A stretch of DNA of 64,000 bases from an uncultured Aurantimonas sp. (GCA_947488615.1 CANKZU010000003.1:248001-312000); one strand, 5' to 3'; shown: positions 31,622 to 41,642, counted from the stretch's first letter. Notes: generated by a model from the letters alone, not told the origin. Made by a program: numbers and translations.

Positions 31622-32356
31622 ATGACCGCCCGGTACAGCGGTCCACTCGGCTGGCTCGTCGAGCGGCCGATCGCCCATCGGGGGCTGCATGACGGCAATC
31701 AAGCCGTCGCCGAGAATTCAATTCCGGCGGCGCGGGCGGCGATCGCGTCCGGCTGGGCGATCGAATGCGACGTGCAGCTCTCCGCCGACGGCACGCCCTA
31801 TATTTTTCACGACGATACGCTCGACCGGCTCACCGGCCGCGAAGGCGCGTTTCGAGCGATCCCGGACGCCGCGATCCAGGAACTCGGCCTTGCGGCCACC
31901 GGTTCCGGTATTCCGACAGTCGCGGCCTTTCTCGACATCGTCGATGGACGCGTTCCGGTGGTCATGGAGCTGAAAGGGAGCGATCCAACCCGCGACGAAG
32001 GCTATTTCGATCGGCTCGGCCCGATCGTCGAAACCTATGCCGGCCAGCTCGCGCTGATGTCATTCGATTCCTGGCTGATCGACCAAATGCTCGAAGCGCG
32101 CCCACACCGCCCTATTGGTCTCACGGCCGAGGGAACCCGGGCTGAGGTTCTGGCGACGCATCGGCAGGTCTATGAGGGCGGCTGCGACTTCTGCTCCTAC
32201 AACGTCCACCACCTGCCGAACGCCTTCGTCGATTGGGTCCGGGGCGAGCATTCCGCGCCGGTGATCTCCTGGACGGTCCGTACAGCCGAGGATGCTGACC
32301 GTAGCCGTGATTATTGCGACCAGATGACCTTCGAGGGCTTTACACCTGGGCTTTGA
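31622..32356 (+). CDS. Glycerophosphodiester phosphodiesterase family protein
   Basis: A 244-residue cytosolic TIM-barrel phosphodiesterase (GDPD). The start MTARYSGPLGWLVERPIAHR lies 1 bp past the ridA-like stop. Catalytic signatures: IAHRGLHDGNQAVAENS (His, Arg, Glu), AIECDVQLSADGTPYIFHDD (metal ligands and second His) and VVMELKG. The substrate is probably a glycerophosphodiester from membrane lipid turnover. The same pairing of a RidA-like gene, GDPD, DUF482 and HIT genes is seen in related bacteria. Confidence 0.9.
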   Translation: MTARYSGPLGWLVERPIAHRGLHDGNQAVAENSIPAARAAIASGWAIECDVQLSADGTPYIFHDDTLDRLTGREGAFRAIPDAAIQELGLAATGSGIPTVAAFLDIVDGRVPVVMELKGSDPTRDEGYFDRLGPIVETYAGQLALMSFDSWLIDQMLEARPHRPIGLTAEGTRAEVLATHRQVYEGGCDFCSYNVHHLPNAFVDWVRGEHSAPVISWTVRTAEDADRSRDYCDQMTFEGFTPGL

Positions 32357-32394
32357 TGGCTTGCGTCGCGCCACCGGCGACATAACTCTCCGCC

Positions 32395-33621
32395 ATGATG
32401 GAAAAGCCGCAGGACGCTCCAGTCGAGGGTGACGACACATTCACGATCCGGATCGTCGATACGATTGGCGCGGTTTCGGCTGAGCGATGGGATGCGCTGG
32501 CGGCAGTCGCAACCGATCCGGCTTCCGCCAATACACAGAAAACCACCATCAACCCTTTCGTTTCCCACGCTTTTCTCAGTTCACTGGAAGACAGCGGCAG
32601 CGTCAGCCAGCCGGCCGGCTGGCTGCCTCAGCACTTGGTGCTGGAAGGCCCTGGCGGGGAGCCGATCGCGGCCGCGCCGGCCTATCTGAAGTCGCACAGC
32701 CAGGGTGAGTACGTCTTCGATCACGGCTGGGCAGACGCATTTCAGCGTGCTGGCGGCCGCTATTATCCGAAGCTGCAGATGGCGATACCTTTTACCCCGG
32801 CGAGCGGCCCACGTCTCCTAGTCGGCGACGGCGCGGGTGCGGCAACCCGCCGCATAGCGCTTGCCGAGGGAGCCAAGACCTATGCGGCCAGGACCGGCGT
32901 CTCGTCGGTTCATGCAACGTTCCTGCGGCCAGACGATCTGGCCGCGTTTGAAGACGCGGACTGGCTGCACCGCACCGACCAGCAGTTTCATTTCCACAAT
33001 CGGGGCTATGACAGCTACGGAGCGTTTCTGGACACCCTCGCCTCGCGCAAGCGCAAGGCCTTGCGCAAGGAGCGGGCACAAGCGCTCGTCAACGACATCT
33101 CGATCGAATGGCTGACCGCACGCGACCTCACCGAGGCCGTGTGGGACGCCTTCTACGAATTCTACATGGACACCGGCAGCCGCAAATGGGGCCGGCCCTA
33201 TCTCAATCGCGAATTCTTCAGTCTCGTCGGCGAGCGGATGGGCGCGCAGATCTTGCTGGTGATGGCCAAGCGCAACGGCCGCTACATCGCCGGCGGACTG
33301 AATTTCCTCGGTCCCGATACGGTCTACGGACGCAATTGGGGCTGCGTGGAAGACCACCCCTATCTGCATTTCGAGGTCTGCTATCATCAGGCTATCGACT
33401 ATGCGATCGCGCATGGTCGGACGGTCGTCGAGGCGGGTGCCCAAGGCGAGCACAAGCTGGCCCGCGGCTATGAACCGGTGACCACCCATTCAGCTCATTG
33501 GATCGCCCATCCGGGCCTGCGTCGCGCGATCGAAGATTATCTCGATCATGAACGCGCCGAGGTCGCGCGTGTCGGCGAGATTCTGGGCGGCCATACGCCT
33601 TACAAGAAAGGCGCGTCCTGA
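32395..33621 (+). CDS. DUF482 GNAT-fold N-acetyltransferase family protein
   Basis: A 408-residue protein of PF04339 (DUF482), GNAT/FemAB-like. Typical stretches: HAFLSSLEDSGSVSQPAGWL, PAYLKSHSQGEYVFDHGWAD, YPKLQMAIPFTPASGPRLLV, NRGYDSYGAFLDTLASRKRK and GRNWGCVEDHPYLHFEVCYH. Sometimes labelled peptidogalycan biosynthesis protein, but the substrate is not established. Soluble, no signal peptide. It lies 38 bp after the GDPD gene, same strand. Confidence 0.87.
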   Translation: MMEKPQDAPVEGDDTFTIRIVDTIGAVSAERWDALAAVATDPASANTQKTTINPFVSHAFLSSLEDSGSVSQPAGWLPQHLVLEGPGGEPIAAAPAYLKSHSQGEYVFDHGWADAFQRAGGRYYPKLQMAIPFTPASGPRLLVGDGAGAATRRIALAEGAKTYAARTGVSSVHATFLRPDDLAAFEDADWLHRTDQQFHFHNRGYDSYGAFLDTLASRKRKALRKERAQALVNDISIEWLTARDLTEAVWDAFYEFYMDTGSRKWGRPYLNREFFSLVGERMGAQILLVMAKRNGRYIAGGLNFLGPDTVYGRNWGCVEDHPYLHFEVCYHQAIDYAIAHGRTVVEAGAQGEHKLARGYEPVTTHSAHWIAHPGLRRAIEDYLDHERAEVARVGEILGGHTPYKKGAS

Positions 33622-33715
33622 TGCGCGGCGAGCAGCCCAGTCGACAAAAGCCGCGCGGTGCCTCATCTGTGGAGGCGATCCCGCGCGTCGGCGAGCACAG
33701 AGGGGAAGGACTTTT

Positions 33716-34138
33716 ATGGACACCTATGACGACGGCAACATTTTCGCGAAAATCCTTCGCGGCGAACTCCCGAGCCAGACGCTCTACGAGGACGAAGTGG
33801 CGATCGCGATCATGGATGTGATGCCGGAGTCGAAGGGGCATTGCCTCGTCATTCCCAAGGCACCGTCACGCAATCTGCTCGACGCAGCGGACGAGACGTT
33901 GGCGAAGGTCATACCGGTGGTGGCGAAGCTCGCCCGCGCGGTCAAGAAAGCCTTCGACGCCGATGGTGTGCGGATCGCGCAGTTCAACGAGACGCCAGCG
34001 GGGCAGACGGTCTTTCACCTGCACTTTCATGTGGTGCCGATCTATGACGGGGTGCCGTTGAAACGTCATGCCGGTGGCATGCTCGACCAGGCTGTCCTGT
34101 CCGAGCAGGCCGATCGCATTCGCGCCGCCCTCGACTGA
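33716..34138 (+). CDS. HIT-family nucleotide hydrolase
   Basis: A 140-residue histidine-triad protein of the HINT branch. MDTYDDGNIFAKILRGELPS and MDVMPESKGHCLVIPK are the N-terminal signatures and QTVFHLHFHVVP is the active-site triad HxHxHxx. HINT proteins hydrolyse adenosine phosphoramidates. The ATG at 33716 has AGGGGAAGGA upstream; a longer upstream frame is not coding-like. It closes the ridA-GDPD-DUF482-HIT run. Confidence 0.92.
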   Translation: MDTYDDGNIFAKILRGELPSQTLYEDEVAIAIMDVMPESKGHCLVIPKAPSRNLLDAADETLAKVIPVVAKLARAVKKAFDADGVRIAQFNETPAGQTVFHLHFHVVPIYDGVPLKRHAGGMLDQAVLSEQADRIRAALD

Positions 34139-34164
34139 GACCCCGCCAGGCCGGCCCGCCATGG

Positions 34165-34521
34165 TCAGGTGAGCACGGCGCCGCCGATGAGAATCGCCTC
34201 GGCGATCAGAATGGCGACCACGACACGCCGACCTAACAGAAGATAAGCCGCGAAGCCCGCCGCGAGGGCTCCGACCCGGATTAACGGGGCGATTGTGGCG
34301 AGCGTACCAGTGGGAAAGAGTACCAGCTGCGCGATCACGGCCGCCACCAGCGATGTGGCGATCGTCCGCGCAAGGGCCGCGAAGGGCGAGTGCTCGTCGA
34401 TGCGCCCGGCCGACAGCACGCCGAGATAGCGCCAAATGTCGGTGGGCAGCCATCCTGCCAGAAGGATGAAGACGAAGGGCCACCAAGGCTCCGCAATCGC
34501 GGTGAAGCTCCAATCGCCCAT
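34165..34521 (-). CDS. azlD: AzlD-family membrane protein
   Basis: A 118-residue membrane protein with about four hydrophobic spans and WWPFVFILLAGWLPTDIWRY, typical of AzlD, the small partner of AzlC in export of branched-chain amino acids or related solutes. The ATG overlaps the azlC stop (TGATG), so the pair is coupled. A further 33-codon upstream extension would run within azlC and is rejected. Confidence 0.85.
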   Translation of the reverse strand: MGDWSFTAIAEPWWPFVFILLAGWLPTDIWRYLGVLSAGRIDEHSPFAALARTIATSLVAAVIAQLVLFPTGTLATIAPLIRVGALAAGFAAYLLLGRRVVVAILIAEAILIGGAVLT

Positions 34522-35258
34522 CACGCGAGCCGCCGCCCGTCGATGATCCGGCCGGCCAGATAGGCGACTGCCCCGCCGGCGATCCCGGCGACCAGGAGTT
34601 CGAAGCCGGGTATGAACCAATGGGCCGGCGGCAGCGCCGCCATTCCCGTGAACAGGGCAATACGACCGGACGCTTCGCGCGCCGTTCCAAAGAGCGATGT
34701 CAGGAAATAGACCGGCGTCAGAAACGCCAGCGCGCCTGTCGCCAAGGCCGGCAATTGCCCCATCAAGTTGAAAACCAGGGCAACGAGGACGGTGTTGATC
34801 GTCGTCAGGGTCACGGCAAAGGCGCCGAAGAAGACGGTGCGCTTGTCGCGCGGCACGGTTTCAATTCGCTCCATTGCGAAGATCCAGCCGGTGATCGCAA
34901 CGAAATGCGACAGGAAGAGCAGCGTCCCGGTTCGGGTTTTCGGTCCCCGGATCACCGGGATTAGCGCGACGACCATCGGCATCATCCGCAGCGACGACAG
35001 TCCGACTGCCAATGCGGTCGCCGGAAGCGAGGCACCGGCGGTGATGGCCCCGACCAAAACGATTTTTGCCGGCAACGCCCATACCGTGGCGGTCATGAAC
35101 GAGGCCTCGACCCATGTCAGGCCTGCGTCGCGGCAAAGTGCGGCGAAGCCGACGAAGGCGGTGGTCAAGATCAGCGCCGGCGGGCTGGCGATTCCCCTGA
35201 CTCCACGAAGCGCCCAGAAGAGCGACGAGTGATGCTGTGCGGCCGTCTCACCATGCAT
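34521..35258 (-). CDS. azlC: AzlC-family transporter subunit
   Basis: A 245-residue polytopic protein of the AzlC (LIV-E) family: PALILTTAFVGFAALCRDAG, LTWVEASFMTATVWALPAKI, AVGLSSLRMMPMVVALIPVI and FFGAFAVTLTTINTVL. With AzlD it forms a predicted exporter of branched-chain amino acids. It starts just downstream of the clpA terminator, on the same strand. Confidence 0.87.
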   Translation of the reverse strand: MHGETAAQHHSSLFWALRGVRGIASPPALILTTAFVGFAALCRDAGLTWVEASFMTATVWALPAKIVLVGAITAGASLPATALAVGLSSLRMMPMVVALIPVIRGPKTRTGTLLFLSHFVAITGWIFAMERIETVPRDKRTVFFGAFAVTLTTINTVLVALVFNLMGQLPALATGALAFLTPVYFLTSLFGTAREASGRIALFTGMAALPPAHWFIPGFELLVAGIAGGAVAYLAGRIIDGRRLA

Positions 35259-35285
35259 GGTTCAGGTCTCTGGGATGATGTGCGC

Positions 35286-35319
35286 GAAAAAGGGGTCGCC
35301 CGATGGAGCGACCCCTTTT
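35286..35319 (-). terminator. Rho-independent terminator of clpA
   Basis: AAAAGGGGTCGC and GCGACCCCTTTT form a 12-bp stem with an 8-nt loop, followed on the minus strand by a run of T. It lies directly after the clpA stop. Confidence 0.88.
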
Positions 35320-35330
35320 GAACCTGCCGA

Positions 35331-37826
35331 TCAGGAGGACTTGCGTGGGACCTTCGGCACAGTTCCGGGGCGTTTGCCGGGGCGCGTCGCCACCGTCGTT
35401 GCAAGCTCGCCGTCCGCGTCGCCCCGGCCGGGCGCATCGTCGTCCGCGGACGGGGCGACGTCGAAGTCCGGTCCGTCGGCCGCGACCTTGACGCGCTTCT
35501 TCGACTTGGACGAGCGCTTCGGTTTGGGCGGAACCGCGTCGGCGATCGCATCGAGGTTCAGCTGCTTGTCGCCGCCCTCCGCCTCGATGACGGTGACCTT
35601 GACCGTGCCACCATGCTTCAGCTTGCCGAACAGCACTTCATCCGCCAGCGGCTTCTTGATGTGCTCTTGGATGACCCGGCTGAGCGGTCGCGCGCCCATA
35701 TTCTCATCATAGCCCTTGTTGGCCAGCCAAGCGACGGCTTCCGGCGCAAGCTCGAATGTGACACCGCGCTCGGAGAGCTGAGCCTCCAGTTGCATGACAA
35801 ACTTCTCGACCACCTGATGAATTACCGGGGTCGGCAGCGCGCCGAACGGTATGATCGCATCGAGCCGGTTGCGGAACTCGGGTGTGAACAAACGATTGAT
35901 CGCTTCCTCATCGGCCCCGCTTCGCTTCGAATGTCCAAAGCCGATGTTGGCCTTGGCCATCTCCGACGCGCCGGCATTGGTCGTCATGATCAGGATCACA
36001 TTGCGGAAATCGATCTGCTTGCCGTTATGATCGGTCAGCTTGCCGTGGTCCATCACCTGCAGAAGGATGTTGAAGAGGTCCGGATGGGCCTTTTCGATTT
36101 CATCCAGCAGCAGCACGCAGTGGGGGTGCTGGTCGACACCATCTGTGAGCAGACCGCCCTGGTCGAAGCCGACATAGCCCGGAGGTGCGCCGATCAGCCG
36201 CGAGACTGTGTGGCGCTCCATGTATTCCGACATGTCGAAGCGCAGCAGTTCTACGCCGAGCGCCGCAGCAAGCTGGCGAGCAACCTCGGTCTTGCCAACG
36301 CCGGTCGGACCCGAGAACAAATAAGAGCCGATCGGCTTGTCCGGCTCGCGCAGTCCGGCCCGGGCCAGCTTGATTGCCGAGGCCAGACCGTCGATCGCCG
36401 CGTCCTGGCCGTAGACCACGCGTTTCAGCTGCGAATCGAGATGAGCCAGAACAACCTCGTCGTCCTTGGAGACGGCCTTTGGCGGAATGCGCGCCATGGT
36501 CGCCACAGTTGCCTCGATCTCCCTCACGCCGATCTGCTTCTTGCGCCGGGATTCGGGCAGCAGCATCTGCGAAGCCCCGGTTTCGTCGATCACGTCGATC
36601 GCCTTGTCCGGTAGCTTGCGGTCGTTGATGTAGCGGGCCGACAATTCCACCGCCGACTTGATCGCGTCATTGGTGAACTTCACCCGGTGGAAGTCCTCGA
36701 AATAGGGCTTCAATCCCTTGAGGATCGACACCGTGTCGTCGATCGATGGCTCTTTGACGTCGATCTTCTGGAAGCGGCGGACCAGCGCCCGGTCCTTTTC
36801 AAAGAACTGACGGTATTCCTTGTAGGTCGTCGAGCCGATACAGCGAATCGCGCCGGAGGACAGCGCCGGCTTCAAGAGATTTGACGCGTCCATCGCGCCG
36901 CCCGACGTTGCGCCGGCGCCGATGACCGTATGAATCTCGTCGATGAACAGAATGGCGCCTGGATACTCCTCAAGCTCCTTGACCACCTGTTTCAGGCGCT
37001 CCTCGAAATCACCCCGGTAGCGCGTTCCGGCCAGCAGCGTCCCCATGTCGAGGGAAAAGATCGTCGCATCAGCAAGCACGTCCGGCACGTCGCCCTCGAC
37101 GACTCGCTTAGCCAAACCCTCGGCGATCGCCGTCTTGCCGACGCCCGGATCGCCGACATAAAGCGGATTGTTCTTGGAGCGCCGACACAACACCTGGATC
37201 GTGCGGTTGATTTCCTCGGCGCGGCCAATCAACGGATCGATCTTCCCCTTGCGCGCCTTCTCGTTGAGGTTCGAACAATAGGCTGTCAGGGCATCCTGGG
37301 GCGTCTTGCGCTTGCCTTCCTCGTCCTGACCGACGGTCGATTGCTCCTCTTCGACGCCGCGAACAGGCCGGCTCTCGGTGACGCCGGGACGCTTGGAAAT
37401 CCCGTGGGAGATGAAATTGACCGCGTCGTACCGGGTCATTTCCTGCTCCTGCAGGAAATAGGCGGCATGGCTCTCGCGCTCGGCGAAAATGGCCACGAGC
37501 ACGTTCGCCCCGGTCACTTCTTCGCGACCCGAGGACTGCACATGGATGACCGCCCGCTGGATCACCCGATGGAAACCGGCGGTGGGCTTGGAGTCCTCCT
37601 CGTGTCCGGTAACGAGATTGGCGAGTTCGGTGTCGATGTAAGTGGTCAGATTCCTCCGTAGGATATCAAGGTCGACGCTGCAGCCATGCATCACCGCCGC
37701 CGCATCGTTGTCTTCCAGGAGCGCCAGCAGCAAATGCTCCAGGGTCGCGAATTCCTGTCGCCGCTCGTTTGCAAGTGTCAGTGCCTGATGCAGCGATTTC
37801 TCTAGGCTCTGCGAAAATGTCGGCAA
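35331..37826 (-). CDS. clpA: ATP-dependent Clp protease ATP-binding subunit ClpA
   Basis: An 831-residue AAA+ unfoldase that feeds ClpP. The N-domain (1-145) begins [20 protein letters not shown]; the first AAA module has [17 protein letters not shown] near residue 215 and the second [20 protein letters not shown] near 500. A C-terminal extension of about 75 residues beyond the E. coli length is Lys/Arg- and Asp-rich ([18 protein letters not shown]), probably disordered. It is 8 bp after clpS, so adaptor and unfoldase are made together. A terminator follows. Confidence 0.96.
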   Translation of the reverse strand: MPTFSQSLEKSLHQALTLANERRQEFATLEHLLLALLEDNDAAAVMHGCSVDLDILRRNLTTYIDTELANLVTGHEEDSKPTAGFHRVIQRAVIHVQSSGREEVTGANVLVAIFAERESHAAYFLQEQEMTRYDAVNFISHGISKRPGVTESRPVRGVEEEQSTVGQDEEGKRKTPQDALTAYCSNLNEKARKGKIDPLIGRAEEINRTIQVLCRRSKNNPLYVGDPGVGKTAIAEGLAKRVVEGDVPDVLADATIFSLDMGTLLAGTRYRGDFEERLKQVVKELEEYPGAILFIDEIHTVIGAGATSGGAMDASNLLKPALSSGAIRCIGSTTYKEYRQFFEKDRALVRRFQKIDVKEPSIDDTVSILKGLKPYFEDFHRVKFTNDAIKSAVELSARYINDRKLPDKAIDVIDETGASQMLLPESRRKKQIGVREIEATVATMARIPPKAVSKDDEVVLAHLDSQLKRVVYGQDAAIDGLASAIKLARAGLREPDKPIGSYLFSGPTGVGKTEVARQLAAALGVELLRFDMSEYMERHTVSRLIGAPPGYVGFDQGGLLTDGVDQHPHCVLLLDEIEKAHPDLFNILLQVMDHGKLTDHNGKQIDFRNVILIMTTNAGASEMAKANIGFGHSKRSGADEEAINRLFTPEFRNRLDAIIPFGALPTPVIHQVVEKFVMQLEAQLSERGVTFELAPEAVAWLANKGYDENMGARPLSRVIQEHIKKPLADEVLFGKLKHGGTVKVTVIEAEGGDKQLNLDAIADAVPPKPKRSSKSKKRVKVAADGPDFDVAPSADDDAPGRGDADGELATTVATRPGKRPGTVPKVPRKSS

Positions 37827-37834
37827 GCTTCACC

Positions 37835-38230
37835 TCAGTTCTTTTCCATCACGCATTGCAGCGGATGTTGATGTTGGCGGGCGAAATCCATGACCTGCGT
37901 GACCTTCGTCTCCGCTACCTCGTAGGTAAAGACCCCGCATTCGCCAACACCGTGATTGTGCACATGCAGCATGATCCTGGTGGCTGCCTCGCTATCCTTC
38001 TGAAAGAACCGCTCCAGAACGTGAATGACAAACTCCATCGGAGTGTAATCGTCGTTCAGAAGCAGCACTCTGTAAAGGCTCGGCTTCTTGGTTTTCGGCT
38101 TCGTCCGCGTGATGACGGACGTCCCGCGCTCGGTGTCGCCCTTATCCTCTCGGCCAGCCTGCGCCTTGGCGACCAAATAACCGCTGCCGGTCGGAAATGC
38201 GTCTTCGCTCAAATCAGCCACCATCGTCAT
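37835..38230 (-). CDS. clpS: ATP-dependent Clp protease adaptor ClpS
   Basis: A 131-residue N-end-rule adaptor that delivers proteins with destabilising N-termini to ClpA. The folded core (about 48-131) has [20 protein letters not shown], with the [10 protein letters not shown] pocket residues, then [20 protein letters not shown]. The N-terminal 45 residues are charged and disordered, as needed for ClpA engagement. A start at the third codon (also ATG) is possible. Located directly ahead of clpA. Confidence 0.94.
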   Translation of the reverse strand: MTMVADLSEDAFPTGSGYLVAKAQAGREDKGDTERGTSVITRTKPKTKKPSLYRVLLLNDDYTPMEFVIHVLERFFQKDSEAATRIMLHVHNHGVGECGVFTYEVAETKVTQVMDFARQHQHPLQCVMEKN

Positions 38231-38342
38231 CGCATCGTATGTATGTGCCGAAGCCGGGATTTTAAGACGGCTCGCGTCGGCGGCAAAGCATCATTGCGGG
38301 TTCATGTCGACTGCCAGCGATTGGTGCGACCAGGATAACGCG

Positions 38343-38373
38343 AAAAAGGCCCGGCGAGCCGCCGGGCCTTTTC
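38343..38373 (-). terminator. Rho-independent terminator of the phasin gene
   Basis: AAAAGGCCCGGCG and GCCGGGCCTTTT make a strong GC stem ending in a T-run on the minus strand, 54 bp after the phasin stop. Confidence 0.85.
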
Positions 38374-38426
38374 GACTTATTGGGTGGGGCTTGAGCCGTC
38401 CTTGCGGGCGGCTCAAATAGGCGAAA

Positions 38427-38813
38427 TCAGGCGGCGGCCTTCTTTTCCGCCGACTGGGCAACCTGCTTTGCGGTGCGGCTGCCCGCATCCGCGGCGGTCA
38501 GCGCCGTCTGCTCGAAAGGCTTGTAGGCCTGCTTGGCGAGGTCTGCGTAGATCTCGCCCATCCGGGTCGCCTGGGAGACCCAGCTCTGATAGGCGGTCTT
38601 GGCATAATCGGTCTGCAGCTCGATGCCCTTGTCCAAGGTCTTGGTCTTAAACAGCTTCTCCAGCATCTCGGCCTGCTGCTCGTAGGCGCGCTTGGTGAAA
38701 TCAGTGGTTTCCGCCGCGATCTGCTGAAAACCCTTGGTCACGACGGACGCCGACTTGATCGCGTTGTCCATGGCTTCCTGAGTGATTTTGCTGGCGTCTT
38801 CGTAAACGTTCAT
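38427..38813 (-). CDS. Phasin family protein
   Basis: A 128-residue, almost wholly helical amphipathic protein: MNVYEDASKITQEAMDNAIK, SASVVTKGFQQIAAETTDFT, QTDYAKTAYQSWVSQATRMG, and an Ala-rich C-terminus. It fits the phasin family that coats polyhydroxyalkanoate granules, although phasin-like proteins also serve other roles. I start at MNVYEDASK (38813); a 20-codon longer form lacks phasin character. A sigma70-like promoter with a TGC-N3-GCA palindrome lies 75 bp upstream, suggesting control by PhaR. Confidence 0.85.
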   Translation of the reverse strand: MNVYEDASKITQEAMDNAIKSASVVTKGFQQIAAETTDFTKRAYEQQAEMLEKLFKTKTLDKGIELQTDYAKTAYQSWVSQATRMGEIYADLAKQAYKPFEQTALTAADAGSRTAKQVAQSAEKKAAA

Positions 38814-38887
38814 CGTGCGATTCCCTGAGATTGGTGGTTCGGCGGGGCGGTTGCGCATCATCGCGATCCGCACCCGATGTCAGCCAC

Positions 38888-38916
38888 AATATATTGCAAC
38901 GCACAATAAAATTCAA
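38888..38916 (-). promoter_or_regulatory. Phasin promoter with a PhaR-like site in its spacer
   Basis: On the minus strand TTGAAT (38911-38916), a 17-bp spacer, and TATATT (38888-38893). The spacer contains TGC-GTT-GCA (38895-38903), like the half-sites of PhaR, the repressor of phasin genes. The remainder of 38814-39154 between the divergent genes shows nothing else clear. Confidence 0.6.
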
Positions 38917-39154
38917 GAGGATGGTGCAGTGCGGAATCCGCTTCCCGATATCGTGTCGTGCAGTCGCTCGAATCGGTTGATTGCGACGCGGTGGTCGAAC
39001 AATTCGACAACCATAAACCGATTGGTAAGTCGGCCGGATTACGCTCGTGGACAATAAGCCGACGTTGTGAGCGTGGGATTGCGACCAGCCTTCAGGGCGG
39101 GTTCCTTCCCGCAGCCTACTCCGTCACGTGTTGCCCGAGTGAGAGAGTTGCCGC

Positions 39155-40624
39155 GTGCGTAGCCAATTCGACGGACTCAAGACCGCCGCCAGAAAACTGA
39201 CCAGGATGTTCGTGATCGCCGCCATGGGGGCGGGTCTGTCGCTGACCCATGCTGTTGGTGCCGACGCCAATCCGAAATATGCCGGCTTCGTCATCGACGC
39301 CAACAATGGTCAGGTGCTGTATTCGGAAAATGCCGATGCGCCGCGGTATCCAGCGTCGCTGACCAAGATGATGACCCTGTACATGACCTTTGACGCGCTG
39401 AAGAGCGGGCGGGCTTCGCTCGGGAGCCGGATGCCCGTCTCGGCCTATGCGGCCGGACGCCCGCCCTCGAAGCTCGGGTTGAAAACCGGGTCCACGCTGA
39501 CGGTCGAGGAAGGTATCTACGCCCTCGTCACCAAGTCCGCCAACGACGCCTCGGTGGTCATGGCGGAGTTCCTTGCCGGCTCGGAGTCGAGCTTCGCGGA
39601 GCAGATGACGGCCAAGGCGCGCAGGATCGGCATGCGGGCAACGACATTTCGCAATGCCAATGGGCTGCCGGACAGCGCACAGCGAACCACGGCCCGGGAT
39701 ATGGCGACGCTCGGCATCGCGCTGAGGGAGCATTTTCCGGAATATTACAAATATTTCAGCACACGATCCTATAGCTTTCGTGGGCGCCGGTTGGGCAACC
39801 ACAATCGCGTATTGGGACGCTTCCAGGGCACCGACGGCATCAAGACCGGCTATATCAACGCCTCCGGCTTCAACCTCGTCAGTTCGGTCGTGCGTGATGG
39901 CAAGAGCGTGGTCGCGGTCGTAATGGGAGGGCGTTCAGGGCGATCCCGTGACGACCACATGGTCAAACTTCTGAACCGCTATTTCCCGAAGGCCAGCACG
40001 CGCGATACGGGGCCGCTGGTCGCGTCGCGCGCGGTTGGGAACGTCGTCGTGGCCGAATTGCCCAAGCGCGGTCCCATCCCCGATTCCCGCCCGGTCATCT
40101 CGGCGTCGATCGATGAACGCATCGCGCTCGCCTACGGCTCGGAACCGGCGGCCGCGATTGCCCGCCTGCCGGAACCGCGAAGCCGCCCTCTCCTTGGCCG
40201 AGACGCATTGCGGGCGGCCCTCGTCCAAGAGCGTCCGGCGACGCGGACGCCGTTCCCCGATCCGAGCCGCAGCATTCCGGCGGCTTTCGGTATTCCGCTT
40301 CCGCCGGCAGCGATTCCCGGTGGCAAGGATCTTGACCCGACGACCACCGGTTCGGTGGTGGCGAGTGCCGCGCCAGCCTCGCCCTGGGTGGTGCAGATCG
40401 CCGCGACTCCCGGTGCCGAACAGGCTATGGCAATACTCGGCGAAGCCAAGAACAAGGTGGGCGGACCGCTATCGTCGGCGGTGCCATTCACCGAGACGGT
40501 CAAGAGCGGTTCCCAGACGCTCCATCGTGCGCGCTTTGCGGGTTTTTCCACCAAGGATCAGGCTCGGAGCGCCTGCGCGGCGCTCAAGCGCGACGCCTAC
40601 AATTGCTATGTGGTCGCGAACTGA
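39155..40624 (+). CDS. D-alanyl-D-alanine carboxypeptidase with C-terminal SPOR domain
   Basis: A 489-residue exported S11 peptidase that trims peptidoglycan stem peptides. It begins at GTG (39155, GAGAGAG upstream) with a signal segment MFVIAAMGAGLSLTHAVGAD. Active-site motifs are SLTKMM (SxxK, near residue 66), SAN (SxN, near 128) and IKTGYINASGF (KTG, near 229). A Pro-rich linker (about 320-400) leads to a SPOR domain (about 408-489: WVVQIAATPGAEQAMAILGE to YNCYVVAN) that binds denuded septal glycan. The SPOR tail points to work at the division site. Confidence 0.92.
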   Translation: MRSQFDGLKTAARKLTRMFVIAAMGAGLSLTHAVGADANPKYAGFVIDANNGQVLYSENADAPRYPASLTKMMTLYMTFDALKSGRASLGSRMPVSAYAAGRPPSKLGLKTGSTLTVEEGIYALVTKSANDASVVMAEFLAGSESSFAEQMTAKARRIGMRATTFRNANGLPDSAQRTTARDMATLGIALREHFPEYYKYFSTRSYSFRGRRLGNHNRVLGRFQGTDGIKTGYINASGFNLVSSVVRDGKSVVAVVMGGRSGRSRDDHMVKLLNRYFPKASTRDTGPLVASRAVGNVVVAELPKRGPIPDSRPVISASIDERIALAYGSEPAAAIARLPEPRSRPLLGRDALRAALVQERPATRTPFPDPSRSIPAAFGIPLPPAAIPGGKDLDPTTTGSVVASAAPASPWVVQIAATPGAEQAMAILGEAKNKVGGPLSSAVPFTETVKSGSQTLHRARFAGFSTKDQARSACAALKRDAYNCYVVAN

Positions 40625-40699
40625 TTTGACTGGGGTGGCGGGCATCGCCACCGGCCGCCATCCCACGATTTCCCTGTGTTGTGTATAAAGGGTTCCGTC

Positions 40700-40969
40700 A
40701 TGTCGATCGAGCAAAGCAGACTGGGGCTCGTCCCGTCAGAACATCAGCCGGGCCGCACATCCTCGACAGGGATGCACCCACTCCAACAGGCGGCGATGCG
40801 TCTTTCCGACGTTCGAGAGGGACGTTCCCGCCTGAAGGCAAAGGATCTCGTCGGCCTGTTATTGTCCCACGGAGCCCGGGCCTGGCGGGCATCGCAGCCG
40901 ATCTGTTACAGCCGCATCAAGACAGCTGCCCCGTGCGGGGCGCCGGCAGTCAGGCTCCGCTTCCGCTGA
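40700..40969 (+). CDS. Possible small hypothetical protein (uncertain)
   Basis: An 89-codon frame starting MSIEQSRLGLVPSEHQPGRT, with AAGGG 7 bases upstream and a TATAAA nearby. No recognised domain; codon use is only weakly biased to G or C in the third position compared with neighbours. It fills the 380-bp gap between the carboxypeptidase and DUF1489 genes. It may not be a gene. Confidence 0.25.
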   Translation: MSIEQSRLGLVPSEHQPGRTSSTGMHPLQQAAMRLSDVREGRSRLKAKDLVGLLLSHGARAWRASQPICYSRIKTAAPCGAPAVRLRFR

Positions 40970-41005
40970 TCGTAAGCCGAACGCCGTGATGGCCGGTCGG
41001 CGAAA

Positions 41006-41443
41006 TTACAGAAGTCCCAGCTCCATCAGTTCCCGGCGAAGATCCGGCGGAAACTGCTCCTCTCCGGACGCTGCATCGGGGATGTCGGATGGCGCGTCCT
41101 CGGCCTTGAAATAGCGCCATCCCTGGAAAGCGCGTCGGGGCTGCCAGACGGTGCGCACGAGCACCGGTTGCAGCACAATGTGGCACCGCTTGATGCCCTG
41201 CCCATCGGTAAACGGCCGGATGGCAAGAATCGGCTGGCGCACCTGGACCTGCCCCTTGATCACCCAATAGAGCGAGCCGCCATCGATGATGTCGTCGGCC
41301 CGCGTCGGGGTCATACGGGTCGTGTGCGTCTGCTCGATCGGTAAGCCGTCGCGGCGTGACCTGGCGAGGCCATTTGCCACATGCGCATCGAGCTCGTCGA
41401 TGCTTTCGACGCCGACGCACAATTTGATCAAATTCAGAGCCAT
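41006..41443 (-). CDS. DUF1489 family protein
   Basis: A 145-residue soluble protein of PF07370 (DUF1489), almost confined to alphaproteobacteria and without known function. It begins MALNLIKLCVGVESIDELDA and contains TRMTPTRADDIIDGGSLYWV, GIKRCHIVLQPVLVRTVWQP and RRAFQGWRYFKAEDAPSD, the usual conserved stretches. Normal length. Confidence 0.85.
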   Translation of the reverse strand: MALNLIKLCVGVESIDELDAHVANGLARSRRDGLPIEQTHTTRMTPTRADDIIDGGSLYWVIKGQVQVRQPILAIRPFTDGQGIKRCHIVLQPVLVRTVWQPRRAFQGWRYFKAEDAPSDIPDAASGEEQFPPDLRRELMELGLL

Positions 41444-41610
41444 ACCGTCGCTTGTCGAGGCAATCCCCGCCTGGCGTCAAGGCTGCCAAGCGGTAAATCG
41501 CATTCGGCGTGGGCCGTGCTTGCGGCCGAGGCGCAAACGAGAAGCCGCTGTGCCCAAGACCAGGCTGTGCCAGCCGGTCTCTATCGTCGAGCCCACCCGA
41601 TACCGAAGCG

Positions 41611-41642
41611 AAAAAATGGCCCTGCGATAACATCACAGGGCC
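41611..41642 (-). terminator. Rho-independent terminator of the 41-residue gene
   Basis: GGCCCTG and CAGGGCC form the stem, with T6 following on the minus strand (A-run at 41611-41616). It stands 55 bp after the small gene's stop. Confidence 0.75.
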
